From Hyposmocoma kahamanoa (Eukaryota; Arthropoda; Insecta; Lepidoptera; Cosmopterigidae): a DNA stretch of 64,000 nucleotides. The first letter of the stretch is position 1. Every line of letters begins with the position of its first letter. Of this stretch, positions 1 to 10,299 are shown one piece after another. A program made the translations under genes and the position numbers. Location of the stretch: positions 5,098,330 through 5,162,329 of the forward strand of contig NW_020653713.1 in the NCBI RefSeq assembly GCF_003589595.1, read 5' to 3'. The notes under the pieces are model-generated. The model had not been told where the DNA came from. It searched no databases and saw only the letters and a program-made list of their open reading frames with translations.

Positions 1-1
1 C

Positions 2-746
2 GATGTAGCCCTGTATGTACGATCAGAATCAGTCCAGGAAGCAACATCGCGCCTCACTTCTGCCTTAACCTATCTAAGCGATTGGTTAGCCGAGTATGGC
101 TTGTCATTGTCGGTTCCCAAGTGTTGTTGTGTTGTATTTTGTAGAAAAAGGAATATCCCATCCCCCCAGATTTTATGTCAGGGTGACTAAATTCCCGTAG
201 ATACACATGTCAAAATCTTGGGCATGTTTTTGGACTCCAAACTAAGTGGGATTCAACACTTTAACTACATCAGCGGTAAATGTGAGAAAGGTGTTAACAT
301 TCTCCGTGCCCTCGCGGGTATTTGGTGGGGTGCACATCCTTTTACCCAAAAACTGCTATATAACGCAATAGTCCGTAGCCATTTGGATTACGGCTCCTTC
401 CTTTTGGATCCATGTAATAAATTACCTCTGGATAAAATAGTTAAAATACAATCTAAATGTATTCGCATAATTTTGGGCGCTATGAAATCATCCCCGATTA
501 ATGGACTCCAAATCGAATGCGTGGATCCTCCCCTTTACCTACGTAGGCAATTCTTCAGTGACCGATTTTTTTATTAAAGCAGTGCAACATGCTTCTCACC
601 ACCTTCTGGAACGGTTACAGATGTTGTCGCAGGCGACGAGGGAATCTGCTAATTATAAAACTCCGTGTGTGCTCCATAGCTTTAACAAATTCTGGAAACC
701 TTCCCTGCCCATAGAGCAAGCAGTTCGCTCGACTCCCAATATTTAA
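2..746 (+). pseudogene. LINE reverse transcriptase, C-terminal part (broken)
   Basis: Frame 2 starts with DVALYVRSES, the end of the RT catalytic box (the first Asp lies at the window edge). It continues through LSDWLAEYGLSLSVPK, an in-frame TAA at 188-190, then VKILGMFLDSKL and the thumb/connection segment (LLYNAIVRSHLDYGS) to 577. The reading continues in another frame from about 566 (FFIKAVQHASHHLLERL) to a stop at 744-746. The motif order is typical of LINE RTs just downstream of the catalytic Asp pair. The RT would copy element RNA at a nicked target, but this copy cannot make a whole protein. Confidence 0.8.
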
Positions 747-792
747 TAATAATTTTAAATCACTAACATTTAAACCAGAAGTCATCCTCAAT

Positions 793-1338
793 TTTGGCAT
801 TAACGAAGATTCTCCTCACGCATCTAAACTGTTAAAAGAAAAATTAGCTACCAAATACGAAGGCTGGCTCTCGATTTACACAGATGCCTCTAAATTGCAA
901 GAAAGTGGTGCTGTAGGATCAGCCGTATGGATGCCTGCCTACAAACTACTCCTTAACTACAAACTCGCCCCGCTAACCTCTGTGTTTACCGGAGAAGCGG
1001 TCTCTCTCCTTGAGGCAATCCAGTTTGCTGAATCCCATAATTTAGGTAAAACCATTATCTTTAGTGACTCCCAAAGTTCCCTCCAGGCAATATTATCTAA
1101 TCCGTTCCGCCTCAAAAACAAGTTCCCCATTATTTTGAAAACCCGAGAAGTATTGTACCGATGCCAACTTAAACCTCTCAACATTATCCTTGCATGGATC
1201 CCAGGGCACTGCGGTATTCCTGGTAACGAGACTGCAGACTTATGTGCTAAACAGGCCATCACCAGTGGCTCCCCAACCTATGGCAAAGTTTACCACCATG
1301 ATCTTCTCACCTTGGCGCATGATCATCTACCGAGATGA
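793..1338 (+). pseudogene. LINE RNase H domain
   Basis: All four acidic catalytic positions of RNase H are visible in order: YTDASK (about 877), GEAVSLLEA (about 991), FSDSQSS (about 1061) and GNETADLCAKQA (about 1222), with WIPGHCGIPGNE before the last. The domain removes RNA from RNA/DNA hybrids during LINE reverse transcription. It is open from about 790 to a TGA at 1336-1338, and the frame then continues as WQVDWQNTRNRAGKYYYE. The catalytic residues look intact although the element around them is broken. Confidence 0.85.
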
Positions 1339-1695
1339 TGGCAGGTCGATTGGCAAAACACCAGAAACCGGGCAGGTAAATACTACTACGAGATTCAAAA
1401 ATGTATCCCAAACAAACCCTGGTTTTTTAAACAAAAACTGTTCAGTAAACAGGCCGTATCCATCATCTGTCGCCTAAGGCTTGGGCATGCATGCACACCC
1501 GTCCATCTTGCTAAAATTAGGATAAGGGACCTCTCTGTGTGAGTGTGGCGTTGAGGATGGCACCACGGATCATGTTCTTTTTAACTGCCCTAAGCTGAAC
1601 ATTTCTCTTTACGATTTACTCCCTCAAGATGTCCCTCGTCCAACCAACATAAAGTGCATCCTCGAGATGTCCAAGTCCTCCCCTTTTAAAATTTA
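1339..1695 (+). pseudogene. LINE C-terminal zinc-knuckle region
   Basis: After the stop the same frame reads on to CRLRLGHACTPVHLAKIRI. After a one-base shift near 1540 it gives LCECGVEDGTTDHVLFNCPK. The spacing C-x-C ... H-x4-C is the knuckle seen after RNase H in I/R1-like LINEs. Coding similarity ends near 1695, just before the A-rich 3' UTR. Confidence 0.7.
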
Positions 1696-2095
1696 AAAAA
1701 AATTCTTGGCAATTAACCAATTAAAATTGTAAAATGTTTACCTTTTTCTGTTTTTTCCCTTTTTGTATTCTATCTAATGTTTATTTACTTTTAATTTCTT
1801 ATATAACCCCTATCTAAAACTACACTGCTTGCATTAACTCATTTAATATACCTAAAACTTTTATTAATAACCCTGTTTAATTAGGCTATGCTTTGTGTTG
1901 TCCTGTGATGTTGCAACTGTGTGCTTTGTTTTAGATAAACCCGCTTCGAGTCTCACAGACAGCAGTAAGGGTCAAAATTATATTTGGAAACAAATCCACT
2001 CCTCCCGTGTAGAGGCTACCTACGACGTGACATTGGCGGAATTGTGAAAGACACAAAACAAGCCACTAATAAATAAAGAAGAAGAAGAAGAATTT
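1696..2095 (+). other. LINE 3' UTR and GAA tail
   Basis: AT-rich non-coding sequence leads to aataaataaa and a short GAA repeat at about 2080-2092. This is the expected end of a target-primed LINE insertion. No target duplication can be tested because the 5' end is outside the window. Confidence 0.55.
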
Positions 2096-2181
2096 GAAAT
2101 GGTTTTTATAATGTTTAGAATGTGCTTTTGTGATCAACAACAAAGCTTCCACTTATGATTCACATAAACTTGACTACTGAC

Positions 2182-2409
2182 CATTGACTTACAAATAAAT
2201 GGACGACGGGTCTAATACAAAAACCACGAAAAAAATGTCCCAAGTCAACCTATTCGAAATTTAAATTGTAATGTCATCGCAGTATCGCGCTGTCAGTAGA
2301 ACAAATGAAGACTAAAGCGGAGTGTCGCGCTCTGTATACGATTTTAGCGCCTTACAAGTGCGGACACTTTTTAGCGCGGACCCGACGTCCATATAATTGT
2401 AAGTCAATG
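2182..2409 (-). mobile_element. MITE, CATTGACTTAC family, copy 1
   Basis: A 228-bp element with terminal inverted repeats of about 31 bp (outer part CATTGACTTACAA, inner part GGACGWCGGGTC; three mismatches between the ends). It is flanked by a perfect 8-bp duplication, CTACTGAC, at 2174-2181 and 2410-2417. It has no transposase. It is nearly identical to the copies at 4171 and 26864, which suggests recent movement. Eight-bp duplications occur in the hAT and P superfamilies; a 31-bp TIR starting CAT favours P-like, but that is inference. Confidence 0.9.
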
Positions 2410-2526
2410 CTACTGACACAATTACTTTGTGAAAATAAAACAAGTAAGTGACATAATTAAAGTTCTTTTCATTTATTTTCAAAGCGATATGCCGTCATTC
2501 TAATAATTAATTTCATATTTTTAGAT

Positions 2527-3000
2527 ATGGAGAGATGTTCAAGAGTATCTGATGATCTGTGGACCATTCTGCTTGACATGGAGCGCAACCACAACCTAGC
2601 TAGGGCTCGGTGTTATAATAATAGTACTACGCGAGCTAGAACAGAATGTTTGCGCCTTTGCCAAGTAATGGCAACTTGATAGATGCTTAGGAATTGGGCA
2701 CCAGCAAGACACCAAAAGAATGGTCTGTTGTAAGTATTACACAGAAATATTTAATTGTAAAAGTAACATGAAGGTTGTAATAAATGAACATTTGTTTCAG
2801 TAACTATGTCGACAACTACAAAAGCAAATTTTTAAAATAATGCAGTCGACGTAAATGCTAATGCCAGTGATTGGAGAACCTCCTCGTGGAAGCTCTCTGT
2901 TCGAAGCTGACAGGAGATCTTTTGGCATTCTGGGCTCGGGCTCAGTTTGGTAAATTGCTTCAAAATGGGATTTGAGCAGATGATGTGCCACATAAATGAG
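2527..3000 (+). pseudogene. Myb/SANT-like DNA-binding protein of a Harbinger-type transposon (decayed)
   Basis: From the ATG at about 2527 one reads LWTILLDMERNHNLARARCY, then RARTECLRLCQVMAT, a TGA, and in a shifted frame ELGTSKTPKEWSVV. This follows the order of Myb/SANT-like domains (Myb_DNA-bind_5 type): LLxxMExNxxLA, RARxExLWxxL, LNxxGxGxxKTxxxW. A possible acceptor (tttttag) precedes the ATG, a GTAAGT donor lies near 2731 and a tttcag acceptor near 2800. Beyond it come YKSKF and, in a shifted frame, EPPRGSSLFEADRRSFGILG, which resembles the later part of these proteins. PIF/Harbinger elements encode such a protein beside their transposase, and a transposase remnant lies just downstream in the opposite direction. 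The copy has several stops. Confidence 0.5.
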
Positions 3001-3385
3001 CCATGGTTAGCCCCTCCACATAAATAATCAAAATATCTGTAAAAATATTAAATAAAAAATGTAATTTTTTTATTATTAAAATATAATTAGTTTGACCTTA
3101 AAATTGGTTTTATTTCAACATAAGTGTTTGAAAAGGAATTATCTAAGTGCACATAGAAATAAATGAAACTAATAATATAGAAATGTACAATTGCTTGCGT
3201 AGGTTCAAACTATTTAGCAATAAGATAATGGTATTATGTTCCTATTACAGAATTGCTGTTTTCAAATTTTCTAGGTCTGCCTTATTTTTATTACTTCCTA
3301 ACTTTAGGCATGTTAAATTTTTGGTGGAATCTGAAGAAATAAGTGTTATAATACAAAAATCTTTGTATTTATAGATAATTACCAT
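3001..3385. other. AT-rich spacer within the Harbinger-type relic
   Basis: A 75-codon plus-strand open frame at 3147-3374 has no recognisable motif and looks like chance. The segment separates the two convergent transposon genes. Confidence 0.4.
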
Positions 3386-3389
3386 TAAT

Positions 3390-3858
3390 TACTTAAGACT
3401 GACTTAATATTACCCTTTATAACATTATTTTCTTCCTGAGTCAGTGGAAAATTGAAGTACTTTCTCTTAAAGTGGTCATTGTTGAAGGCCACTGTTACAG
3501 CTCTCATGCATTTGGAGACATGGACTTCGTGCATTTTGTGGTATACACTAGCTCCAATAAACCCAGATGCTTAAAAACTCAATGCGCTTAATAGGTACCT
3601 TATACAAAACAGTTAAATCATAAATGGAAATTCCATGAGTGTAATTAATATACCTTTTGGTAGTAATGATTTCACTTATCTTGGTAGTTTTTTTTTCCAC
3701 CTCTCGCGCGGGCAAATACGGCTCAAATTTCTATATGGTTCACGACACAAACTTTTATTTAGTCTATAAAGCCCGCTAAATTCCGAGACCGGGAATTCAA
3801 ACGAAAATTCAGTTATTCGAAGAGTAACAGTCCTGTGACGGTATAATAGTCGTTCCAT
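3390..3858 (-). pseudogene. PIF/Harbinger transposase (HARBI1-like) N-terminal half, decayed
   Basis: On the minus strand the segment at about 3720-3800 reads EFSGLYRLNKSLCRE, the conserved start of Harbinger transposases (xEFxxxYRLxK). After a gap or intron, about 3610-3390 reads YLLSALSF-stop-ASGFIGASVYHKMH, then VSKCMRAVTVAFNND and FNFPLTQEENNVIKGN. This matches the family order LLxALxFYASGS, xSxSRxVxxV, FPxxxxE. The DDE catalytic region that should follow is not visible, so the C-terminal half is missing. It converges with the Myb/SANT-like remnant at 2527-3000, an arrangement known for Harbinger elements. Confidence 0.55.
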
Positions 3859-3859
3859 G

Positions 3860-4162
3860 CGCGGTTTAAAGAAGTCTTCATATAGTCCTAAATCAGCAAT
3901 TTTTAATTGATTTTCTAAATAATATAACGAAATGAATTGAAAAATGTTTCTCTCGAGTAACTTCTTATGATTCTGCTGTTTGATATAAAAGCTATTCCTA
4001 TTTTTTGGACCATTTTACGCATGGAACAATGTCAAATAGATGAATTGCGTTATATTGCGTAGCAATTCATAATATGAATGTCAGTTAAGTGACTTTTTGC
4101 GATTTGAAAATATGAATGCTATTAGGATCGTATTATGACTCTGCTAATGCGGCCTTTTTAGC
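3860..4162. other. AT-rich sequence without a recognised gene
   Basis: Probably the 5' flank of the transposase remnant. I could not find a convincing matching pair of Harbinger terminal repeats around 2470-4160. Confidence 0.4.
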
Positions 4163-4170
4163 CCTGCTAT

Positions 4171-4395
4171 CATTGACTTACAATTATATGGACGTCGGGT
4201 CGCTAAAAAGTGTCCGCACTTGTAAGGCGCTAAAATCGTATACAGAGCGCGACACTCCGCTTTAGTCTTCATTTGTTCTACTGACAGCGCGATACTGCGA
4301 TGACATTACAATTTAAATTTCGAATAGGTTGACTTGGGACATTTTTTTCGTGGTTTTTGTATTAGACCCGTCGTCCATTTATTTGTAAGTCAATG
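4171..4395 (+). mobile_element. MITE, CATTGACTTAC family, copy 2
   Basis: A 225-bp copy in the opposite orientation to copy 1, flanked by a perfect 8-bp duplication, CCTGCTAT, at 4163-4170 and 4396-4403. It lacks three bases next to one terminal repeat (GGGTCGCTAA instead of GGGTCCGCGCTAA). Otherwise it is almost identical to copies 1 and 4. Confidence 0.9.
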
Positions 4396-4522
4396 CCTGC
4401 TATACTTAAAAGAAGTTGTCATTAGCTTTTATATTTTATTTATTCATTGACAACAACATTGTTCGATAAAATTGTTATTACTTTAAAATTATGAGTATTA
4501 ATAGATTTAAACATTGTTTTTT

Positions 4523-4525
<3 letters not shown>

Positions 4526-4554
<29 letters not shown>
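4526..4554. repeat. (TA)n microsatellite
   Basis: About 14 uninterrupted TA units in AT-rich sequence. Confidence 0.95.
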
Positions 4555-4556
<2 letters not shown>

Positions 4557-4680
4557 GTTTATAAATATATTGTGTGAAAAATTTATGAATGTAGTACGAT
4601 AAAACTCTAATTTATAATGCCATGGTTAAAATGTACATTATATCAGAAGTGTATTTTGCTACGACCTTACAGGGTATCAC

Positions 4681-5495
4681 ATGTCGCCATTCCCGGAGAA
4701 CAAAATGATAATCGCAACAAAGTAATATTTCCGGAAAAATAAAAAACATGTTTTCATTGATAAGTTCTTAAATACTGAACGTAGGTAGATTAATAGTTAG
4801 TTTTAAGGAAAGAGTTTGTTTGTGCATTCTGTATTATAAATGAAACAGCCGTAAGTTAAGCCAAAATGGAGATATTTCAATAATAAACAATTAGTCAAAG
4901 TCAGTCATCATGTGGGATTTATATTGTAGATTATCGTTTTATTCTCGTTGTGTTTGAGCCGAAAACAAGTATTGCACCGTTGATTTATCATTTTATCCTA
5001 TGGGTTGCAATAGTACAAATGGCGAAGATAATAATTATATATCATCTTGTTCTCCTAAGCATAGTAAGATATTTTTTTGGAAAGGTCTTTTATTCCGCTG
5101 TTACATTGATACCATGATATGATAATAAACTTTTGCTTTATTTGGCTTTATTATACGAACAGCCCGAACAGTTTGAAACGGCAATAAAATATGATAACTG
5201 CGTGTAACGTTATTTCGTGTGATTATTTTTACGAGAACATAATTCTTTTGTCATTTGTCATATTAAGAAACGTAACTCATTTAGTTTAATATTATCATAT
5301 AACTTTATTTTTGTGCACTTGAGCATAGGTAGAGAATTTGAATAATATTGTATTATTTTGTTATTCCGTAAGTAACTGCTTAAAAATCACGCAAAAAGTT
5401 GAAAAGATGTATTGGTACCTAAAAATCTTAATTATGATATAACACTAAAACTGTGATAATGGCAGTTATCTTTTTGTTCTCCGGGGATGGCGGTG
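4681..5495. mobile_element. Putative TIR element, about 0.8 kb
   Basis: The left end reads CGCCATTCCCGGAGAACAAA and the right end, reverse-complemented, reads CGCCATCCCCGGAGAACAAA, followed on both sides by similar bases (WGATAA). The inverted repeat spans at least 27 bp and the ends are about 800 bp apart. No target duplication is clear and no transposase is visible inside. A non-autonomous DNA transposon is the simplest reading. Confidence 0.55.
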
Positions 5496-5499
5496 TGGT

Positions 5500-5810
5500 T
5501 CCTACCATAGTTCTAAGTTTGTGTACTATAACATTTAAGACTATATGTGAAATGCAAATAAATAAATAAATCAGATTTGCGCTAATTACTGAAATTTTTT
5601 TATTATCAATGGTTTCAATGTCAAGACCCTCGGTGTCAAAAAACAAAATGAAAAAAAAATTGTTGTGCGTAGTAAAGTGACTGTAAATTAGGAAAATAAC
5701 GGTAGCATAAAGAGAGAATTACGAGAGTGAAGTAGACGAACGAGTAATTGAGAAAACAGAACAGTGGTGGGCTGCATTTCATATTTAGACATTTTCAGTT
5801 TTGTACAATT
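5500..5810. other. AT-rich sequence, nothing recognised
   Basis: Short open frames here have no family motif. Confidence 0.3.
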
Positions 5811-5814
5811 TGTT

Positions 5815-6245
5815 TCATATTAATATATATTCTTTATTGTACAAAGAAAAGACACATGAAACACACGTTACAATGCACATATACAGAGGTGAGCTAATCT
5901 CTATAAAAGATCTCTTCCAGCCAACCGTAGCCGCGGTGCTTAAATGAAGTCTGAGGAATTGATTATTGTACAACAAAACCAAAATTTCAATGTGAATAAA
6001 ATACACATGATGATAATTTACATACGACAGACATACATATGAAGTTTATATACATAAATACATACATAAGCAGAATATACATTAAAATAACAGAATACTT
6101 GTTTACAAATATGTTACCGATTAACTATCTAACGCGTTCGACAGGAAGTGCTCTTTTAATTTGTGTTTGAAAGATGCCACCGATGGACTGTCACTAATAT
6201 TAATATGTTTTTCGGGGAATAAAAATAAAAAGGTACCCCTAATAG
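5815..6245 (-). mobile_element. LINE 3' end (C-terminus plus 3' UTR)
   Basis: On the minus strand about 6240-6140 reads LFPEKHINISDSPSVASFKH and, directly after it, KLKEHFLSNALDS then a stop. This LPExI...FKxKLKxxL ending is the usual C-terminus of jockey/CR1-like LINE ORF2. About 320 bp of 3' UTR follow, including the segment ggaagagatcttttatagag. It is a 5'-truncated remnant. Confidence 0.6.
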
Positions 6246-6330
6246 ATGATTTTTTTTTATTTATTTCACATATAATTAATGTAACATTGCGTACACGTTA
6301 GCACCACAACTCATATTGCAGACTTTAGTA

Positions 6331-6525
6331 AGTAGAGCTCCTTGTGAAAGAATGCGTCATGTGCCACCTTACCTACTTCTGCCGCCAAGCAGTAAATGTG
6401 AGCATTACCGCGTTCCGGTTTTGACGGGTGAGGGTGCTGGTGAAATTACAGGCACATGGGATTTCTCAACTTATGTCTCAGGGTGATGGGCGCAGGGGCA
6501 GTGCCCTTCAGATCAGTTCTGAGTG
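6331..6525 (+). mobile_element. SINE-like family A, partial copy
   Basis: Family A, read in the orientation that ends in an A run, starts GAGCTCCTTGTGAAAGAG, contains CAGGCACATGGGACTTGTCA and GCCCCTCAGATCTTTGCGA, and ends GTTCGTCCCGTCACTTG plus ATATTATAAAAAA. This copy has the 5' two thirds and stops near CAGTTCTGAG. Confidence 0.75.
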
Positions 6526-6929
6526 TTTATCATCAGTTGTAAGATTTGTTTGTCCTGTGATATCATAAATTTAAAACCAGTTAGTTGAGGTATCATGAAA
6601 TTCACTTAAGACAAAAACGGTAGAATGCGGCCAGATCACAACCACAATGTCAAGTATACTACAATAATTGGTTTTATCGATTTATCGTATTAATAAAGTT
6701 CCAACCGAATGCGACATTATCGATTCCTTACACTGACTCGTCCATCATTACGGATTATTGGCAAATGGTGATTGAGTTCGAGAAGTCCCACGTTATATGG
6801 CTAAGCCGGCATGAATTGCGAGTCTTCTGCGAGTTTTGAGGCTCCACTTTGGCTCGCTAAAACTAATATAAGATGATCTTTGATGGAAGATTTAATTTAA
6901 TTAACATGTTTTACATAAAGGTGCAGCTA

Positions 6930-7159
6930 GTTAGGTAGTGGACTATAACCCTTTAAAGGGGATGTTTGATATATAAACGGGATTTAATGACAAAAATGTT
7001 TAAAATACGAAACAATATTTTCAACACAAAATATGTAGTTACACAAAATGTTATCGACTTGTCGATTTATATGCGCAAAAAAGTTTTTTTTTTGTTTCTG
7101 TCAAATCTTTTTAGTTTGTGAAATTTAACCAACTACTTTAGGTTAGTCATCTACCTAAC
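6930..7159. mobile_element. Putative TA-flanked MITE
   Basis: The ends GTTAGGTAGTGGACTATAAC and, reverse-complemented, GTTAGGTAGATGACTAAC form an inverted repeat of about 20 bp with a TA on each outer side (6928-6929 and 7160-7161). A TA duplication suggests Tc1/mariner-type mobilisation, but two bases are weak evidence. There is no coding remnant. Confidence 0.5.
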
Positions 7160-7161
7160 TA

Positions 7162-8460
7162 ACTATAGTTTTCATACTTTAAATTGATTGTGATAAAGTA
7201 AAGGAAAGGTGTTTAACACGACATATGCTCAATTTTATAAGTAAAATAAGAAAAGAAAAACAACTGAAAAATATCGCGAGTAGCACATTAGGGCATCGTG
7301 ACCAGGTGGCTGGAAAAGCTCCCCTTTGGATAGCTAATCCTATTTTTTGCCAGCTCTGGTAATTTGCTTTGAACAAGAAGAACTGAAAGCTCCATAACGA
7401 ACAGTTTCCCCTGTTGCCCCAGGTCAAGAGTTTCCATCTCATAAACATAAAGCTATAGGACTGGTTGAGGTAGGAGCATTTCAACTGTGGCCCACGCCAT
7501 CCATGCTTACGTGGGTTTAAGAGGAAATCATAATTGTTTGCATCCTCACAATAGCCGTCTGCAAAGTTCCACGGATAAAGTTGTGTAATAATAAATCCTT
7601 TGCTTTTTTAAACATGACAGGCTAATGACTCCAGTGGATTGTTGATACAATGACTGCCCTAGCCACCTCCTTACTTAAAGCATAAAAGACGCCTCGTTTG
7701 ACGAACCCCATATTATAAGAATGAGACTGTGTGACAGACCTACACCTAAGCAATAAAACATTATGTTAAAGGCTGCGGTGACGAATGATGAAAGGATGCT
7801 ATTAATGGAAAGATAGAAAAAAAAACAGAAAGACAAGTAAATCACGAATGGAGTACAGCGAACAAATAAAAAAGAACGTCAAAGCGAGTAGCCCTAAACA
7901 GTCAAGGAGCTGGCTATGAACCGTGAGAAGCAGAGGACTAGGTTATACCGACAAGAGCCTGGTTCTTTAATAAGTTGATGCTTAATGTCTATTGAAGAAT
8001 CACTTTTACTACATGCAGGATTCAGTGATCTAACTATTAAATCGAAAGAGATCATTTAACAGTGGACGTAGTCAATTGGAATAGTACAAATGGCTGGTAT
8101 TTGTATAGTTTTGAGTTTATAACAGCGCCATGTCCCGCATTCAAAGATTAAAGTAGAAGAAATTGAAGGACTTTTTGGTAAATTTGAAATTGAGAAGTGA
8201 GAAGTTTGAATTGTTATTTTGAAATTGTTTGTTTGTGTGCAGATGTTTCAAATTTATATTTCGTGATCGTTGAATCGCAATATAGTAATAAGTTTTCTTT
8301 TTGACAATCTATAACAACAATAGCAAATGGTATACCCGATAGAAGGTTGTAACCTGTGCAAATAGACATGCACAAGTCTCCAAATTTTATTGCAACCACT
8401 GTTCCATTGAGACTCCTCTGTGATCATTATTGCAATTATGATACAAAATAATTGTTATTC
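7162..8460. other. AT-rich sequence, no recognised gene or repeat
   Basis: A 101-codon minus-strand open frame at 7179-7484 shows no motif I know. The rest has only short frames. Confidence 0.3.
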
Positions 8461-8467
8461 TTTTATA

Positions 8468-8874
8468 ACTGCCTCGGTAGCCGAACGGTTACCATGCCGG
8501 ACTGCCACGCAGAGGTCCTGGGTTCGATTCCAGACGGGAAGAAGTATGTGTATGTCCTACATTCATTTCTCGCGCGAGTTTGGGTGTCATTTGTGGTTGT
8601 CTATGTGTGTGTCCATGGCACCCGCGACACAGGGTTGCCCTTTTTTTTTTTTTTTTTGACGGGGGGGGAATCTTTATGGATACCCCTGAGCCCAGGGAGA
8701 CTCAGGGGCTATGTGGGGACTCTCCCTCCAGACTGGAGGGCCTACCCCACTAAAACCCCCCCGGGTTTCCCTCTCGCCGGTTGAGTCGGCGCCGTGGGAT
8801 CAGTGAACATTCACCACGACGCCGCCCGGAACACAGGGTTGCCCTAGTGCTAGGCTATGTAATATTATTATTCT
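8468..8874 (+). mobile_element. tRNA-derived SINE family B, copy split by an insertion
   Basis: The family B head resembles a tRNA: box A GCCGAACGG and box B GGGTTCGATTCC. It is followed by a body with TTTCTCTCGTGAGTTTGGGT and GTGTCCATGGCACCCGCGAC and by a short TTA-rich tail. In this copy the body is cut at 8640 by a 190-bp insertion and resumes at 8831. Confidence 0.85.
8641..8830 (-). mobile_element. Retroposed 190-bp insert with A tail and 14-bp target duplication
   Basis: The insert is flanked by ACACAGGGTTGCCC at 8627-8640 and 8831-8844. It starts with 17 T, so its sense strand is minus and ends in poly-A. Two strong hairpins lie inside: CCCCTGAG at 8683-8690 with CTCAGGGG at 8701-8708, and CCCTCCAG at 8724-8731 with CTGGAGGG at 8733-8740. 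Such hairpins near an A tail are typical of LINE 3' ends or of SINEs that borrow them. Which of the two it is cannot be decided here. Confidence 0.8.
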
Positions 8875-9059
8875 GCTAAATTCTACTTGCAATGAAAATA
8901 TATCAATATATGTAATGATGGCCCTCCTTCATTTAACCACCAACGATCGATGTTACCTTAATAAACTACCTTGGAAATTAGTATGCATATCTTAATTTAT
9001 ATCTCGTTTAATGAGGTATTTCGTCTTAAAATTAAAAAATATTATTAGGCTTGCCTTTG

Positions 9060-9595
9060 TGGAGCAGACAGGCAGTTGAATAATACCTCTATGGTTAGCC
9101 GCTGACAAGCCTGTGACAGTGTGACCTCCTTATACCGTCATTTCACCTCTTTATATCGCCTCTCTCCGCTTGTATCTTATCATTTTTTTTATTTTACATG
9201 TATTTAAATTTTAAATTTGAATTGTTCCATCTTCCTTCACATTCTCATTTTGTTTTCGTACCACGGTCACTCCCAGCTCGATCGCCACAACAGTCAGAGC
9301 TGTTAATAAGCTAATCATGTATAATAATTTATAAGTCTACACCCTTCATGTATCTATTTCTGTAATTCAGTTTCTCGGCCCATTTAGGGGTAAGTGCCTT
9401 AATAATAAGTGTAGGGAGAGTTTTATACTGTTGTACCTGTTTTTTTACATTTACCTTTTTATTGTTACAGCCCTTTCTTTAAACTTTACCTCTTTAATAA
9501 ATTTTGTGGACCGGAAGTTTCCCATTTCATTGCCGTGAACCTGTTCACGGCTAGTTAGGGTTACAACCCTTTCAAGCCTCTACACTTAACTTTTA
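9060..9595 (+). repeat. Interspersed repeat family F, copy 1
   Basis: Resembles, at low to moderate identity, the minus-strand copies at 21134 and 22290 and part of 53985. Shared marks are a gacctcctt-type start, ttgaattgttcca, cactcccagctcgatcg, aggggtaagt and a final tgttcacggctagttagggt. The element class is unknown; a LINE 3' region is possible. Confidence 0.5.
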
Positions 9596-9649
9596 GCAGA
9601 ATAGTAAACGTACAAAATCCTGCCATTGACACTCTGTCGGAAAAAAAAA

Positions 9650-9955
9650 ACAATGGAAGTGCATTAAGTCTCGATTACTAACGGAATCAATGTCACCAAA
9701 ACACACACAAACAAAATGATAAACACTATGAAGTTTTGTACACAGGTTTCTAATTTAAAAACGTAACAAATTCTGGTACGTTAATGTAATTTAAACTTTA
9801 CCCAGTCGCTATATAGTTGAAGTTTAATTACCTTTATTGCAAATTACAACGTGTTGATATAATATTGAAATTTTATTCAACATCTTGCGGCCAGTAGCTG
9901 TGCTACGACGAACGATTAACATCTTAACGAATAGATAATCAGAAAATTTATTAAA
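9650..9955 (+). repeat. Interspersed repeat family E, copy 1
   Basis: Shares a colinear 300-bp stretch with 42715-43015, for example gtaacaaattctgg, taatttaaactttacccagt, tgaaattttattcaac and cttgcggc. No coding motif or terminal repeat was recognised. Confidence 0.6.
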
Positions 9956-10299
9956 ATAAGACTTACCGATGATTTCAAATACTATTAAGGGTAATATTTT
10001 TGATGCAGCTATCATTTTTGCACTCCAAAACGCACAATAAGGCATTGTCTACGATTTTAGAGAATTTGCACGAAAGAATGACACAACCGTACCATACAAA
10101 GCGAAAATGACGGACTGAGCTGAAGTAGGTCAAAGTCGAATTCAAAGTCAAAGTCAATAATCATTTATGCCATAGATAAAATAAATTGACACTTGAAAAC
10201 GTCACATTTAAGCTGCTGCTCGTTCACTACGCTGACTTCCCTGAGAAGAACGAGCAAGAAACTCTAGGTATTGCTCTTTTGAAATAAACTTAAATGCTA

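Larger units (their letters stand above)
1..2095 (+). mobile_element. LINE (non-LTR retrotransposon) 3' half, degenerate
   Basis: The window opens inside a reverse transcriptase and runs through RNase H, a C-terminal zinc knuckle, a 3' UTR and a (GAA)n tail at about 2080-2092. The order RT, RNase H, CCHC-like knuckle is that of LINE clades such as I, R1 and LOA; I cannot choose the clade. The frame is broken by a TAA at 188-190, a frameshift in a T run near 567, several stops near 745-790, a TGA at 1336-1338 and a shift near 1540. The copy is therefore dead. The 5' part lies outside the window. Confidence 0.85.

Noticed and set aside
4110..4160. Possible Harbinger terminal repeat (AGGATCGTATTATGACTCTG) beside the transposase relic
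   Set aside because: It resembles the MITE end at 16955 but points away from the relic and has no partner or TAA pair.
8452..8784. Two overlapping plus-strand ORFs of 79 and 110 codons
   Set aside because: They are translations of SINE B and of the retroposed insert within it.
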